A stretch of 57,067 bases of DNA from an uncultured Gammaproteobacteria bacterium (GTDB lineage Bacteria; Pseudomonadota; Gammaproteobacteria; Poriferisulfidales; GCA-002705445). Positions 38,002 to 48,112 of the stretch are shown here, one piece after another (within the stretch, counting starts at the first letter, position 1; every line of letters starts with the position of its first letter). The translations under genes were made by a program, and so were the position numbers. Where the stretch lies: contig CAJXAV010000005.1 in the NCBI GenBank assembly GCA_913050095.1, positions 1 through 57,067 of the forward strand. The letters are read 5' to 3'. The notes below the pieces were generated by a model that searched no databases, was not told the origin of the DNA, and saw only the letters and a program-made list of their open reading frames with translations.

Positions 38002-38604
38002 TTGAAAGCATTTATTGATTTTATTCCTGTCTTTTTATTTTTTATTTCATATGTTTTTTATACTGATATACCAATAAGTTACATCAATGATATAAATAAT
38101 ATTTTAAATACTGATTTAAGCGAAAAGAAATCAAGTGGTATATTTTTTGCAACTTTAGTCCTAATGATTACTTATTCACTTCAATTTTTTATTCTTTTCT
38201 TATTCAAGCAAGCAAAAAAAATACATTATGTAACACTAGGAATAATATTAATTGCCGGCTTAAGCACATTGTATTTTAAAAATCCTTTTTTTATTAAGAT
38301 TAAGCCATCAATTGTATACTGGGGTTTTGCGCTTTTTTTCATTTTTAATGAATTTTTTAGAAAAGAAAATATGATAAAAACACTTCTTCAAGAACAAATA
38401 AATCTTGATAAAAGTCAATGGAAGATACTTTCAAATTCATGGATTGTTTTTTTTATAGTGTGTGGCCTATTAAATTTGTACGTAGCAAATTACTATTCCG
38501 AAGAAAAATGGGTTGAGTTTAAATTTTATATTTTAGGAATAGCGCTTCCGATAGCATTCATTATATTAAATGGAATATATGTAGGAATAAATGCAAAAAA
38601 ATAA
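38002..38604 (+). CDS. yciB: Inner-membrane septation protein A family (YciB/IspZ)
   Basis: Polytopic membrane protein of 200 residues with about five or six helices. Family marks are FIDFIPVFLFFISY at the N-terminus, FIKIKPSIVYWGFALFF in the middle and NSWIVFFIVCGLLNLYVA near 140. In E. coli YciB contributes to envelope integrity and cell division; its molecular task is not settled. The start is TTG at 38002, supported by GAGG at 37991-37994 and by the lack of an ATG near the conserved N-terminus. It is convergent with mlaA, 11 bp apart. Confidence 0.9.
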   Translation: MKAFIDFIPVFLFFISYVFYTDIPISYINDINNILNTDLSEKKSSGIFFATLVLMITYSLQFFILFLFKQAKKIHYVTLGIILIAGLSTLYFKNPFFIKIKPSIVYWGFALFFIFNEFFRKENMIKTLLQEQINLDKSQWKILSNSWIVFFIVCGLLNLYVANYYSEEKWVEFKFYILGIALPIAFIILNGIYVGINAKK

Positions 38605-38615
38605 AATTGAGGAGA

Positions 38616-39332
38616 TTATTCTTCTAAATCAGAAGTAAGATCAGAATCTTTAATATTTCCGTCTGAAATCTCAAATTCTCTTTCCTCGAGATAAGCATCT
38701 CTATATAAAGTATATTTATCTTTAGAGATTTCGCCAGCGATATCTTCTTTGGCTAATAAATTTGATCTTGAATCAACTGTATTCACACCGACCATTATAT
38801 TTCTAAATGACACATCATCAAGCCATGCTAAAGGGTTCAAATACATTGATACAATTCTTCCAGGCATATCTCTTAAACTACTTGATCCTAAAAGAGGTAA
38901 AACTATATATGGGCCAGGTCCGGAGCCAAATTTACCAAGAGTTTGCCCTAAGTCCTCGGGAGCATGTTTAAGCCCAATATAAGAGGCTACATCTATTAAT
39001 CCACCAATACCAACTGTTGAATTAATTGCTAATCTTCCTACAGATGTTGCAAATTGTTGTGACTTACCTTGGAGTAAATTATTTATAGCATTATCAATTT
39101 CATTAAGATTAGAGAAGAAGTTAGTTACACTGTCTTTAATTGGCTCAGGTGTTACTGCTTCATAGCCTTTCGCCAAAGGTTTTAAGAATACTGCGTCGAC
39201 GCCATCGTTAAAAGCAAAAACAGGTTTGTTGACAGCTTGCCATGGGTCAGCCAATGAGTTGCTTGTATATGAAGCGCAACCGCTTAATACTAAAGACATG
39301 AACCCAACAACTAAAATCTTAAAATTCCTCAT
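38616..39332 (-). CDS. mlaA: Phospholipid-binding lipoprotein MlaA (VacJ)
   Basis: Outer-membrane lipoprotein that removes phospholipid from the outer leaflet and passes it to the Mla pathway. It has 238 residues with a lipoprotein signal ending LSGC (lipidated Cys19). The mature part has DPWQAVNKPVFAFND, LGKFGSGPGPYIVLPLLGSSSLRDMPG and YLNPLAW, all MlaA-specific. The rest of the Mla system (mlaBCDEF) is not in the window. An acidic tail (SDLTSDLEE) closes the protein. Confidence 0.95.
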   Translation of the reverse strand: MRNFKILVVGFMSLVLSGCASYTSNSLADPWQAVNKPVFAFNDGVDAVFLKPLAKGYEAVTPEPIKDSVTNFFSNLNEIDNAINNLLQGKSQQFATSVGRLAINSTVGIGGLIDVASYIGLKHAPEDLGQTLGKFGSGPGPYIVLPLLGSSSLRDMPGRIVSMYLNPLAWLDDVSFRNIMVGVNTVDSRSNLLAKEDIAGEISKDKYTLYRDAYLEEREFEISDGNIKDSDLTSDLEE

Positions 39333-39357
39333 TTCGTCTCCTATATTATTATGCTAT

Positions 39358-39377
39358 GTAAGACTCCTCAATCTTAC
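39358..39377. repeat. Perfect 6-bp inverted repeat upstream of mlaA
   Basis: GTAAGA (39358-39363) and TCTTAC (39372-39377) flank an 8-base loop 25 bp upstream of the mlaA start. No T-run follows on the minus strand, so I do not call a terminator; it may be a leader hairpin or operator. Confidence 0.3.
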
Positions 39378-39417
39378 TTCCTATTATGATATGCCTGATA
39401 GAAAAATAAGTACAGTA

Positions 39418-40629
39418 TTACTTTTTCGACCTATTTTTTAATCTTAACGCATTCAAGGCTATAAATCCTTGAGCATCTTTATGGTTATAAGCACCCTCAT
39501 CATCATCAAAAGTTGCTAAGTTTGAGTTATACAAACTATCATTTTCTGATTTTCTTCCATTTATAATTATATTACCCTTATAGAGAGAGAGCTTAACAAA
39601 ACCATTTACAACTTTTTGAGTTTCATCTATGAGTTTCTGTATATTTTCTCTTTCAGGGCTCCACCAGAAACCGTTATAAATAATATTTGCATACTTTGGC
39701 ATTAATTCAGTTTTCAAATGTGCCACTTCTCTGTCTAATGTTATAGACTCAATTGCTCTTCTAGCTTGTAAAATAATTGTTCCGCCTGGCGTCTCGTAAC
39801 AGCCTCTTGATTTCATTCCTACAAATCTATTTTCAACTATATCTAGTCTACCAATAGCGTGTTTTGCTCCTAAATCGTTCAGAGATTCCAAAATATTTGC
39901 AGGCGACATTTTGTTACCGTTTAATGCAATTGGATCTCCTTGAAAAAATTCAATTTCTAATTCTTCAGCTTCGTCTGGCGCATTTTTTGGTGAAGACGTC
40001 CATCTCCACATATCTTCAGGTGGTGACGACCATGGATTTTCTAACACTTTTCCTTCATAAGATATGTGTAATAAGTTGGCATCCATTGAATATGGTGGTG
40101 TATTTTTTTTATCCATATCTACTGGAATATTATTTGCGGCTGCATAAGATAATAATTTATCTCTTGAATTTAAATCCCACTCTCTCCAAGGCGCAATAAT
40201 ATTTATATTAGGGTTTAATGAATATGCTGCTAGCTCAAATCTGACCTGATCATTTCCCTTGCCAGTTGCTCCATGAGATATTGCATCGGCATCACATTCT
40301 TTTGCAACTTCAATTAATTTTTTTGATATTAAAGGTCTAGCTATAGCAGTTCCTAATAGATACTGCTCTTCATATAGTGTATTTCCTCTGAACATTGGGA
40401 AGATATATTCCTTGGTAAATTCTTCTTTCAAATCATCAAGAAAAATTTGGTTAACACCCAATTCCTTTGCTCTTTTTTTTGCAGAATCTATTTCACCTTT
40501 CTGGCCTAAATCTGCAGTGTATGTTATCACCTCACATTTATAATTCTCTTGAAGCCACTTAACGATAATCGAAGTATCTAAGCCACCAGAATAAGCCAAT
40601 ACTACTTTTTTAATATTATTTTTATTCAT
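39418..40629 (-). CDS. argG: Argininosuccinate synthase
   Basis: Condenses citrulline and aspartate in arginine synthesis. From the ATG at 40629 it is 403 residues, close to the usual length. The PP-loop AYSGGLDTS is at about 12-20, [15 protein letters not shown] near 115, and [13 protein letters not shown] near 270. A start at 40653 would add eight residues overlapping grxD and is less likely. It lies immediately downstream of grxD. Confidence 0.97.
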   Translation of the reverse strand: MNKNNIKKVVLAYSGGLDTSIIVKWLQENYKCEVITYTADLGQKGEIDSAKKRAKELGVNQIFLDDLKEEFTKEYIFPMFRGNTLYEEQYLLGTAIARPLISKKLIEVAKECDADAISHGATGKGNDQVRFELAAYSLNPNINIIAPWREWDLNSRDKLLSYAAANNIPVDMDKKNTPPYSMDANLLHISYEGKVLENPWSSPPEDMWRWTSSPKNAPDEAEELEIEFFQGDPIALNGNKMSPANILESLNDLGAKHAIGRLDIVENRFVGMKSRGCYETPGGTIILQARRAIESITLDREVAHLKTELMPKYANIIYNGFWWSPERENIQKLIDETQKVVNGFVKLSLYKGNIIINGRKSENDSLYNSNLATFDDDEGAYNHKDAQGFIALNALRLKNRSKK

Positions 40630-40636
40630 ACTTTTT

Positions 40637-40951
40637 TTAAGAAGTTGCCTCATCTATCATTTTTTTCAATTCTCCTTTTTCATGGAGCTCCAAAGTAATA
40701 TCACATCCGCCAATCAATTCTCCACTAATATAAACTTGTGGAAATGTTGGCCAATCGGCAAATTTCGGGAGATTTTGAAAAATCTCAGGGTCCATCAATA
40801 TATTTACGTATGCAAACTCAACCCCACATTGTTTTAATGCTTCAGCTGTTCTGCTTGAAAAGCCACATTGAGGCATCTGAGGTGTGCCTTTCATATAAAT
40901 AATTACCTTGTTGTTTTCTACCTGCTCTTTTATTCTATCTAAAACATCCAT
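40637..40951 (-). CDS. grxD: Monothiol glutaredoxin (GrxD/CGFS type)
   Basis: Iron-sulfur cluster carrier of 104 residues. The single active cysteine (Cys29) is in PQCGFSSR, preceded by [18 protein letters not shown] and GGCDITLE complete the glutathione-binding groove. Such proteins hold a [2Fe-2S] cluster bridged by glutathione and deliver it to targets. It lies between asnB (upstream, 30 bp) and argG, with no obvious functional link to either. Confidence 0.96.
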   Translation of the reverse strand: MDVLDRIKEQVENNKVIIYMKGTPQMPQCGFSSRTAEALKQCGVEFAYVNILMDPEIFQNLPKFADWPTFPQVYISGELIGGCDITLELHEKGELKKMIDEATS

Positions 40952-40981
40952 AAAATGATTTCTCCTTAAAAAAACTAAAAA

Positions 40982-42745
40982 TTAGTACAAATTCTTTTGC
41001 AACCATAGCTCGGTTGCTGCAGCATGCCAAAGCTTATTTCCATCAATCGCAGTTTTATGCTCATTTGGTTGCTTTAACAATTTATCTATATAATCTTTAT
41101 TATATAGATTTCTATTATAACATTCACTAGAGTTAAGAATATCATAAACAAAATCATAATATTCACCTCTAATAAACTTTAATGCAGGCATTGGGAAATA
41201 GCCTTTTTTTCTTGAGATAATTTCATTAGGTAGCAGATTATCAGAGATATCTTTTAAAAGTTTTTTTCCATTCCTTTTAAGATGCATATTTGCATCTATA
41301 TTTGAAGATAGCTCAATTAATTTATGATCTAAAAATGGAACCCTTGCTTCCAAACCCCAGGCCATTGTCATATTATCCACCCTTTTTACAGGATCATCTA
41401 CAACCAATGTTGTGATATCAAAATTTAGGACGTTCCTCAATAAACTTTTTGAACCAATATCTTTAAAATTTTTTTCTATCATTTTTAAAGAAAAATCTTC
41501 ATCAAAATTTATATTTAAAAAACTTTTCATCTCATCATTACTTCTATCAAAATAATGTTTTGCAAAATTTTTATGATGATTTTTCTCTAAAGCAATATTT
41601 TGATACCAAAAATATCCAGCAAACGCTTCATCAGCACCCTGGCCAGATAACACCACCTTCACTTCTTTGCTTACCAATTCAGAAAGCATAAAAAAAGCAA
41701 TTGCATCCTGTGCCACCATCGGTTCAGACATAGACTTAAAAGCATCTGGTAATTTATGTAACACGGAATCATTATTAATTATAAATTTTTTATGATTTGT
41801 ATTAAATTTTTCTACTACTTGATCTGAAAAATAAAACTCACTTCCTTTTTCTTCTTGGTCATCATCAAAACCAATACTATACGTTTTTAAATTAGGGAAT
41901 TTATCTTTTGCTAAAGCGACAATTAGACTTGAATCCAAACCACCTGATAATAGAACGCCAACATCTGTATCTGATGCTGACAATCTCTTGTCAATTGATT
42001 CTTTTAAAGTTTTTTTTGTAAGATATAAAGCTTCTTTTTCGTCTGTAATATAATTATTTTTGTTTAAATTATCTAAGCTCCAATATTTTTTAAATAAGAT
42101 TTTTTTATTTTCATCAATGGTCAAATAATGACCTGGTGGTACTTTTTTTATATTCTTAAAAATTGTATTAGGTGCAGGTACTACAGCATGAAGTGTAAAA
42201 TGCATATGTAAAGATTCTGGGTCCAATTGAAGATCAATATCTTTTTTTACAATAATTGATTGCAAGGTTGAGCCAAACCTAAAAAAATTTTTTTCATCAG
42301 CATAATATAAAGGTTTAACGCCAAATCTATCCCTTGCTAAAAAAAGTTTTCTTTCTCTGTTATCCCAAATTGCTATTGCAAAGTCTCCCTCAAATCTACT
42401 CAAAGATTCAGGCCCCCATTCTTTATAAGATTTTAGAACAACTTCTGTGTCACCATTTGTCTTAAACGAGTGTCCAATTTTTATAAGTTCAGCTCTTAAT
42501 TCAATATAATTATATATACAACCATTATAAACCATGCTTAATTCCGCTTCGTCGTCTTCAAATGGTTGATTAGAGGCACTTGATAAATCAATTATTGATA
42601 GCCTTGAATGCCCAAGAATAATATGATCTTTAACGACAAAACCCGAATAATCTGGACCCCTTGACTTTATTTTATCCAAGAGTAATTCAAAATTATCCTT
42701 TGAAGGTTTTTCATTAAAAAGATACTCGCCTACTATTCCGCACAT
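40982..42745 (-). CDS. asnB: Asparagine synthase (glutamine-hydrolysing)
   Basis: Two-domain enzyme of 587 residues. Class II glutamine amidotransferase domain: N-terminal nucleophile Cys2 (MCGIVGEY), RLSIIDLS and YNGCIYNY. Synthetase domain: PP-loop LLSGGLDSSLIVAL near 266, SGQGADEAFAGYFWY near 370, and DNMTMAWGLEARVPFLDH near 465. Most similar layouts are in AsnB/AsnO-type enzymes; some act on cell-envelope amino groups, but free asparagine synthesis is the plain reading. It is divergent from queG with only 36 bp between them. Confidence 0.92.
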   Translation of the reverse strand: MCGIVGEYLFNEKPSKDNFELLLDKIKSRGPDYSGFVVKDHIILGHSRLSIIDLSSASNQPFEDDEAELSMVYNGCIYNYIELRAELIKIGHSFKTNGDTEVVLKSYKEWGPESLSRFEGDFAIAIWDNRERKLFLARDRFGVKPLYYADEKNFFRFGSTLQSIIVKKDIDLQLDPESLHMHFTLHAVVPAPNTIFKNIKKVPPGHYLTIDENKKILFKKYWSLDNLNKNNYITDEKEALYLTKKTLKESIDKRLSASDTDVGVLLSGGLDSSLIVALAKDKFPNLKTYSIGFDDDQEEKGSEFYFSDQVVEKFNTNHKKFIINNDSVLHKLPDAFKSMSEPMVAQDAIAFFMLSELVSKEVKVVLSGQGADEAFAGYFWYQNIALEKNHHKNFAKHYFDRSNDEMKSFLNINFDEDFSLKMIEKNFKDIGSKSLLRNVLNFDITTLVVDDPVKRVDNMTMAWGLEARVPFLDHKLIELSSNIDANMHLKRNGKKLLKDISDNLLPNEIISRKKGYFPMPALKFIRGEYYDFVYDILNSSECYNRNLYNKDYIDKLLKQPNEHKTAIDGNKLWHAAATELWLQKNLY

Positions 42746-42781
42746 TGTATAATTATAACAACATTATTTATAAAAATTCAC

Positions 42782-43837
42782 ATGAAAACAGAATTGTTAA
42801 AAAATAAAATTATTGAATGGAGCGAAGAATTAGGTTTTGATGGTATTGGTTTTACAGATATACATCTTAAAGAAGATGAGGCGCATTTATTAAATTGGCT
42901 TAAAAATAAATTCCATGGGGAAATGTACTACATGGAAAAACATGGGACAAAAAGGTCGCGCCCAGATAAATTAATGCCAGGAGCTATAAGAGTAATATCG
43001 TTTAGAATGAATTATTTAAACAATAATACCTACGAATCTGAAAAGGTTTTAAATAATAAAAACTTAGCATATATCTCAAGGTATGCTTTGGGAAATGACT
43101 ATCATTCAGAGATGAGAAATCGTCTTCATATAATTGCAAAAAAAATCAATAATGAAATAAAAGATTTTAAATATAGAGCCTTTGTAGATTCAGCACCAGT
43201 ATTAGAAAAAGCAATAGCTCAAAAAGCAGGTTTAGGCTGGATTGGAAAAAATACTCTTTTAATAAATAAAAAAAATGGCTCATATTTTTTTTTAGGAGAA
43301 ATATATACAAACATTGATTTTGAAACTGATGAAAAGTCAGAAAGTTATTGTGGAGATTGCAATAAATGCATCACAACCTGCCCGACAAATGCAATTATAG
43401 CCCCTCATGTGCTTGATGCAAAAAAATGTATAGCGTATTTAACAATCGAACTTAAGGGCACCATACCAAAAAAATACAGAGATAGTATAGGAAATAGAGT
43501 TTTTGGGTGCGATGATTGTCAAATTGTATGCCCATGGAATAGATTTAGTTCAGAAACAAAGATCGAGGAATTTGGTCATAACAATAAACTTGATTCCGCT
43601 TCTTTAATTAGTTTATTTAATTGGAGCGAAAAAGAATTCAAAGAAAATACAAAAAATACACCTATTAACAGGATATCTTATTTTCAGTGGCTCAGAAATA
43701 TATCAATAGGTTTAGGTAACTCAAATAAAAGTGTTGATGTGCTTGACTGCCTTGAAAAGAAAAAAAATATTTCAAACGATTCTTTATTGATTGAACATAT
43801 TGATTGGGCTATAAGTAAACAAAAAAAAATTAACTAA
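42782..43837 (+). CDS. queG: Epoxyqueuosine reductase QueG
   Basis: Cobalamin-dependent enzyme for the last step of queuosine formation in tRNA. The 351-residue protein has LGFDGIGFTD near the N-terminus, YALGNDYH and the substrate/cobalamin residues in FVDSAPVLEKAIAQKAGLGWIGKN, and two [4Fe-4S] clusters: CGDCNKCITTCP near 189 and GCDDCQIVCPWN near 242. It needs cobalamin, which fits with the BtuB-like receptor in this window. Its 3' end overlaps pgi by 8 bp. Confidence 0.96.
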   Translation: MKTELLKNKIIEWSEELGFDGIGFTDIHLKEDEAHLLNWLKNKFHGEMYYMEKHGTKRSRPDKLMPGAIRVISFRMNYLNNNTYESEKVLNNKNLAYISRYALGNDYHSEMRNRLHIIAKKINNEIKDFKYRAFVDSAPVLEKAIAQKAGLGWIGKNTLLINKKNGSYFFLGEIYTNIDFETDEKSESYCGDCNKCITTCPTNAIIAPHVLDAKKCIAYLTIELKGTIPKKYRDSIGNRVFGCDDCQIVCPWNRFSSETKIEEFGHNNKLDSASLISLFNWSEKEFKENTKNTPINRISYFQWLRNISIGLGNSNKSVDVLDCLEKKKNISNDSLLIEHIDWAISKQKKIN

Positions 43838-45434
43838 GGTATTTCTTAATCAAAACATCTTTTTGCTTTTTATTTTTCATTTTAGAATTTTTTATACTTT
43901 TATATATATCATTTGCTTTAATTTTTCCAATTTCTACTGCCCATTGATCAAAAGAATTTACATTCGATAAAAGGCCTAAAATATAAGTTTTATGCTCATA
44001 AAAAGATAATAGAATGCCAAGTGTTTCAGGAGACATATCCTTTAAAAGTATAGCATTGGTTGGCTTATTACCCTTTAACATTAGATTTTTAACAACAAGT
44101 TTTTTATCTAAATCTAAAGTCGAAAACTTATGATCATAAAGCTTTAAAGCTTCTTCTTTTGTAAAGCCATTATTTAATATTTCAATATGGCTTAGATAAT
44201 TTGAAAATAATTTATCATGATTATCTTGACTGCCAGAATCAGTTTTGCATGAAATTATAAAATCCGATGGAATAAAAGTTTTTCCTTGATGAAGTAACTG
44301 ATAAAAAGAATGCTGTGAGCAATTGCCTGTTGCACCCCAAATTATGTTCCCACTTATATTTTTAAGATTTTTTCCATTTTTATCTACAGATTTTCCATTA
44401 CTCTCCATCTCTAATTGCTGTAAATGCTCTTTAAGAAATCTCAACCTATAGTTATATGGCAATACTAAATGAGTTTGAGCATAAAAGAATCTTGTGTAAT
44501 AAAAAGATAAAAGCGCCATTATTACAGGAATATTTTTATCATAATCCTTTTGAGTAAAATGCTTATCTCCTATTCTTGCACCCTCTAAAAACTTAGAAAA
44601 ATTACTATACCCAACCGCAATAATTAAGCCAATGCTTACTCCGGTCCACAAAGAATACCTACCGCCAATCCAATCCCATAGCTTTATAATACAGTCTTTT
44701 TTGATTCCAAATTTTAAAGCAGAATTATAATTTTCTGTAACGGCTATAAAATTTTTCATAATATCTTTATTAGTGTTATTTTTTCTGAGCCATTTTTTTA
44801 CTTTTCTTGCATTTTCAAGAGTTTCAACCGTTTTAAAACTTTTAGATACTAAAATAAATAAAGTTGTGTCCTTATTTAAGTTTAATAATATGTCGTTTGA
44901 TTCGGTAGAATCTAAGTTTGAAATAAAATGTAAATTAATATTTTTAGCAGAATAGTTTTTTAATGACTCATATATCATTTTTATACCATAATAAGAACCT
45001 CCAGTTCCTATTGAAACCACATCTGTAAAATTTTTATTTTTAAAAGATTTTCTTTTTCCAGAATTTATTTCATTTGAAATTTTTTTTAATAATGCTTTAT
45101 GTTTTTTTATGTCTTCTTTTGTATCACGATCTAATTTATAAAAAGTTCCTCGCATTGCTGGATGCAAAGCTTGGCGTTTTTCTGAGATATTTACTATTTC
45201 TCCAGAACATAAGCTTTTAAAATTTCCTTTTACATCTATTATTTCGACAAGTTTTGTTAAATTTTTAATAGTTTTTGAATCTATTATATTTCTTGAGTAA
45301 TCAAAAAAAATATTTTCTGTGTCTATATTAAAAATTTCTCTAGAATTTTTTTTTTTTAATTTATCACTAGCTTTCGTGCATCGTAATGCGTCTTTTTTTA
45401 TTTTTTGAATTTGAGATAAGAAAATTTTATTCAT
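43830..45434 (-). CDS. pgi: Glucose-6-phosphate isomerase
   Basis: Interconverts glucose-6-phosphate and fructose-6-phosphate. The chosen ATG at 45434 gives 534 residues; the ATG at 45458 would overlap panD. Conserved: IGTGGSYYGIKM near 148, VSKSFKTVETLENA, the GGRYSLWTGVSIGL signature near 258, catalytic Glu in MESNGKS and the histidine in GNCSQHSFYQLLHQG. It is somewhat divergent and lysine-rich compared with model enzymes. It follows panD as the last gene of the pan operon, as in Pseudomonas. Confidence 0.93.
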   Translation of the reverse strand: MNKIFLSQIQKIKKDALRCTKASDKLKKKNSREIFNIDTENIFFDYSRNIIDSKTIKNLTKLVEIIDVKGNFKSLCSGEIVNISEKRQALHPAMRGTFYKLDRDTKEDIKKHKALLKKISNEINSGKRKSFKNKNFTDVVSIGTGGSYYGIKMIYESLKNYSAKNINLHFISNLDSTESNDILLNLNKDTTLFILVSKSFKTVETLENARKVKKWLRKNNTNKDIMKNFIAVTENYNSALKFGIKKDCIIKLWDWIGGRYSLWTGVSIGLIIAVGYSNFSKFLEGARIGDKHFTQKDYDKNIPVIMALLSFYYTRFFYAQTHLVLPYNYRLRFLKEHLQQLEMESNGKSVDKNGKNLKNISGNIIWGATGNCSQHSFYQLLHQGKTFIPSDFIISCKTDSGSQDNHDKLFSNYLSHIEILNNGFTKEEALKLYDHKFSTLDLDKKLVVKNLMLKGNKPTNAILLKDMSPETLGILLSFYEHKTYILGLLSNVNSFDQWAVEIGKIKANDIYKSIKNSKMKNKKQKDVLIKKYLS

Positions 45435-45450
45435 TTTTCTTAAGAAGTAT

Positions 45451-45831
45451 TTATACAAGCTGCATTGCTATACTTGCTGTTTTCTTAATGATGTTATTGT
45501 TAGTATCAAAATATACTAATACTGGCTTATGATTTTTTACTTGATTCTCCGGAACATCTATATATGAACATATAACTAATTTATCTCCTGGATTAGCTTT
45601 GTGTGCAGCTGCCCCATTTACAGATATTATTCCGCTGCCAGGCTGAGCTAAGATTGTATAAGTAGAAAACCTTTCTCCATTTGTAACATTATAGATATCT
45701 ATTTTTTCGTATTCATGTATTGAAGCCTCAGCAAGAATATCACTGTCAATGGCGCAGGACCCGTCATAATCTAATTCCGAGTGAGTTACATGAGCACCAT
45801 GCAATTTTGATTTTAGAAAAGTGAGCGTCAT
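45451..45831 (-). CDS. panD: Aspartate 1-decarboxylase proenzyme
   Basis: Makes beta-alanine for pantothenate. The proenzyme cleaves itself at Gly-Ser; here YDGSCAID holds that site near residue 24, and the pyruvoyl cofactor comes from the serine. ILAQPGSGIISVNGAAAHKANPGDKLVI is the other diagnostic stretch. The ATG at 45831 (MTLTFLKSKLHG) is preferred: it has AAAGG upstream and aligns with family N-termini; the ATG at 45849 would add six residues. 126 residues is normal. Confidence 0.96.
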   Translation of the reverse strand: MTLTFLKSKLHGAHVTHSELDYDGSCAIDSDILAEASIHEYEKIDIYNVTNGERFSTYTILAQPGSGIISVNGAAAHKANPGDKLVICSYIDVPENQVKNHKPVLVYFDTNNNIIKKTASIAMQLV

Positions 45832-45862
45832 ATTTTTACCTTTATGCAATTAAGTTAAATTC

Positions 45863-46699
45863 TTATAAATTTGTCTTAGATTTTACAATAATGTTATCTA
45901 TTAGCCTTACATTACCCAAATATCCAGCTATAAGTGCTATTAGATCATTATCATTTGCTTGCTGCAATGTTTTTAAATCTCTGAATGTAAAATATTCAAT
46001 CTCAATGGGTAATTGCTCAAAAATTTCGTAAATTTTATCTTTTATTTGATCTAATGGGACGTTATCTGCATAAAGTATTGCTGATAACTGTAAAGCCTTA
46101 TAAATTTCAGAAGCCATTTTTTTTTGTTCTGCAGTTAATAAACTGTTTCTTGAGCTTAAAGCCAATCCACTCCCTTTCTCTCGAATCGTTGGAGATGTGA
46201 TAATTTTAATATTATAATTATATATTTCAATCAACTCTTTTATAACAAAAATTTGTTGATAGTCTTTTTCGCCAAGGATTATATTTTTTGGGTTAACGAT
46301 TTGAAATAATCTATGAACAATATCCATGACAGCAAGAAAATGTCCTTTTCTATACTTTCCACAAAGATCATTTGTTAAATACTTTGGCTCAAATTTCGCA
46401 TCAAAAGGGCTAGAATTATTTTCTATATCATCTTTGCATGGATTTAATAAATAGTTAACACCCGCTTTTTCAAGCTTATAGATATCTTCATCTAGTGTTA
46501 TTGGGTAAGAATCAAAATCTTTTTTGTTTGTAAATTGGTTTTTATTTACGTATATACTCACGCATATATTTTTAGAATTTTTTTTTGCTGTATTAATTAA
46601 AGATAAATGCCCCTCGTGAAGATTTCCCATAGTAGGTACAAATGATTCAATATCTAATTGTGAATTACAAAATTCATTAATTGAGTTAAAAATTTTCAT
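45863..46699 (-). CDS. panC: Pantothenate synthetase (pantoate-beta-alanine ligase)
   Basis: Joins pantoate and beta-alanine at the cost of ATP. It has 278 residues; the ATP-binding motif VPTMGNLHEGHLSLI starts near 21, NPKNIILGEKDYQQIFVIK near 135 and the KMSKS-like region ALSSRNSLL near 177. Its first base is shared with the last base of panB. With PanB and PanD in the same operon the whole route to pantothenate except PanE is present locally. Confidence 0.97.
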   Translation of the reverse strand: MKIFNSINEFCNSQLDIESFVPTMGNLHEGHLSLINTAKKNSKNICVSIYVNKNQFTNKKDFDSYPITLDEDIYKLEKAGVNYLLNPCKDDIENNSSPFDAKFEPKYLTNDLCGKYRKGHFLAVMDIVHRLFQIVNPKNIILGEKDYQQIFVIKELIEIYNYNIKIITSPTIREKGSGLALSSRNSLLTAEQKKMASEIYKALQLSAILYADNVPLDQIKDKIYEIFEQLPIEIEYFTFRDLKTLQQANDNDLIALIAGYLGNVRLIDNIIVKSKTNL

Positions 46700-47463
46700 T
46701 AATTTTTTATATTTTTAACATAATTATAAAATTCTTTAATAGCATCTTTTATGCTTATAGAGCCTGTCAAATAATTCTTAGAAAATTTTGGGGGGTTGCT
46801 AGATATACCAATTACGTCATAAAGGACTTGAACCTGGCCATCGCAAAATTTCCCAGAACCAATTCCTATAACAGGCACTTTTAAAGTATCAGAAATTAAT
46901 TTAGATAATTTCTCATCAACACATTCTAGTAGAATTAGATCTACGCCTAAATTATCCAATAAAATTGCTTGCTCTAGAATACTATTATATTCATTTGAAC
47001 TTTTTCCATAAACTTTAACATCTTCCTTACTTAAAGCATATTGAGGCAAATATCCTAAGTGACAACAAACTGGAATTTCTTTAGAAATTAATTTTTTTAC
47101 AACATCTATGTGATCTTTTTTAAACTCTATTTTTACAATATCTGCATCACAGTCTAATAATTTTGTAGCATTTTTAATAGCTATTGCTGAATCTTCATAA
47201 GAGTCTTTTGGCATATCCGACATTAAAATAAAATTATTTTTATTTTTTGCAACACATGATGTGTGATAAATGGACTCATTTAGTGTGACGTTATGGGTAT
47301 TATGATCACCCATGATTACCATTCCCAAAGAATCTCCTACAAGGACTATATCAATATTTAATTCATCTAATATTTTACTAAACGAGGCATCATAACAAGT
47401 AACGCAAGCGATCTGTTCTTGTTTTTTTTTAAATTCTAAAAGTTTTCTTCTAATTTTACTCAT
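46699..47463 (-). CDS. panB: 3-methyl-2-oxobutanoate hydroxymethyltransferase
   Basis: First committed step of pantothenate synthesis, adding a hydroxymethyl group to alpha-ketoisovalerate. The 254 residues include VTCYDASFSKILDE near 20, DIVLVGDSLGMVIMGDHNT (metal-binding Asp) near 40, SDMPKDSYED, CHLGYLPQY and VIGIGSGKFCDGQVQVLYD. The start overlaps the upstream kinase gene by 8 bp and panC follows directly. Confidence 0.97.
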   Translation of the reverse strand: MSKIRRKLLEFKKKQEQIACVTCYDASFSKILDELNIDIVLVGDSLGMVIMGDHNTHNVTLNESIYHTSCVAKNKNNFILMSDMPKDSYEDSAIAIKNATKLLDCDADIVKIEFKKDHIDVVKKLISKEIPVCCHLGYLPQYALSKEDVKVYGKSSNEYNSILEQAILLDNLGVDLILLECVDEKLSKLISDTLKVPVIGIGSGKFCDGQVQVLYDVIGISSNPPKFSKNYLTGSISIKDAIKEFYNYVKNIKN

Positions 47464-48112
47464 TTATTATACTAGCCATAGGATTAAAATAATGCTTACC
47501 TTTATCTATAGAATAAATTTTTTCTAATAAATTTTGATAATCTACTTTGTTGTTTACAAAATCAATATCCTCTGCATTAACTATTAGCAAAGGAGACCCT
47601 TCATAGTTATTAAAAAATTTTAAATACATTGAGTTTAGTTTTTCAAGATAGCTATCTGTAATATATTTTTCAAAGCTCCTTCCTCTTTTTTTTATTCTTT
47701 TAATTAATATATCAATTGGTGCTTGCAAATAAATTAAAAGATCTGGCTTTGGTATATCTACAGTCATATAAGAATATAATTGATCATATAAGTCGTACTC
47801 TTCGTTATTAAGTGTGACTTGTGCAAATAGCCTATCTTTTTGAAGCATAAAATCTGAAACTCTTGTTTTATCGAAGATATCTTGCTGTTTTAACGCTTGA
47901 ACCTGCCTTGTTCTTGTTAATAAGAAATAAAGTTGCGTTTGCAAAGATACTTCTCTCTGGTTTTTATAGAATTTTGACAAAAAGGGATTATCGTCAACAT
48001 TTTCCAATATTAAGTCTGCATCCCATTCTAAAGATAGTTTATTTGCTAGACTGGTTTTTCCGACGCCTATAGGCCCCTCAATTACAATATATTTAGAAGT
48101 AATGTCTTTCAT
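47456..48112 (-). CDS. Deoxynucleoside kinase family protein
   Basis: Salvage kinase of 218 residues of the dCK/dGK type. P-loop VIEGPIGVGKTSLANKLS near 11-27, LENVDDNPFLSKFY (substrate site), DKTRVSDFMLQKDRLFAQ with the DR pair, and the lid KKRGRSFEKYI near 150. It phosphorylates deoxynucleosides, probably purine ones; specificity cannot be read. It sits between folK and panB with start/stop overlaps on both sides, an arrangement seen in some other gammaproteobacteria, so it is stably part of this operon though its function is unrelated to vitamins. Confidence 0.9.
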   Translation of the reverse strand: MKDITSKYIVIEGPIGVGKTSLANKLSLEWDADLILENVDDNPFLSKFYKNQREVSLQTQLYFLLTRTRQVQALKQQDIFDKTRVSDFMLQKDRLFAQVTLNNEEYDLYDQLYSYMTVDIPKPDLLIYLQAPIDILIKRIKKRGRSFEKYITDSYLEKLNSMYLKFFNNYEGSPLLIVNAEDIDFVNNKVDYQNLLEKIYSIDKGKHYFNPMASIINE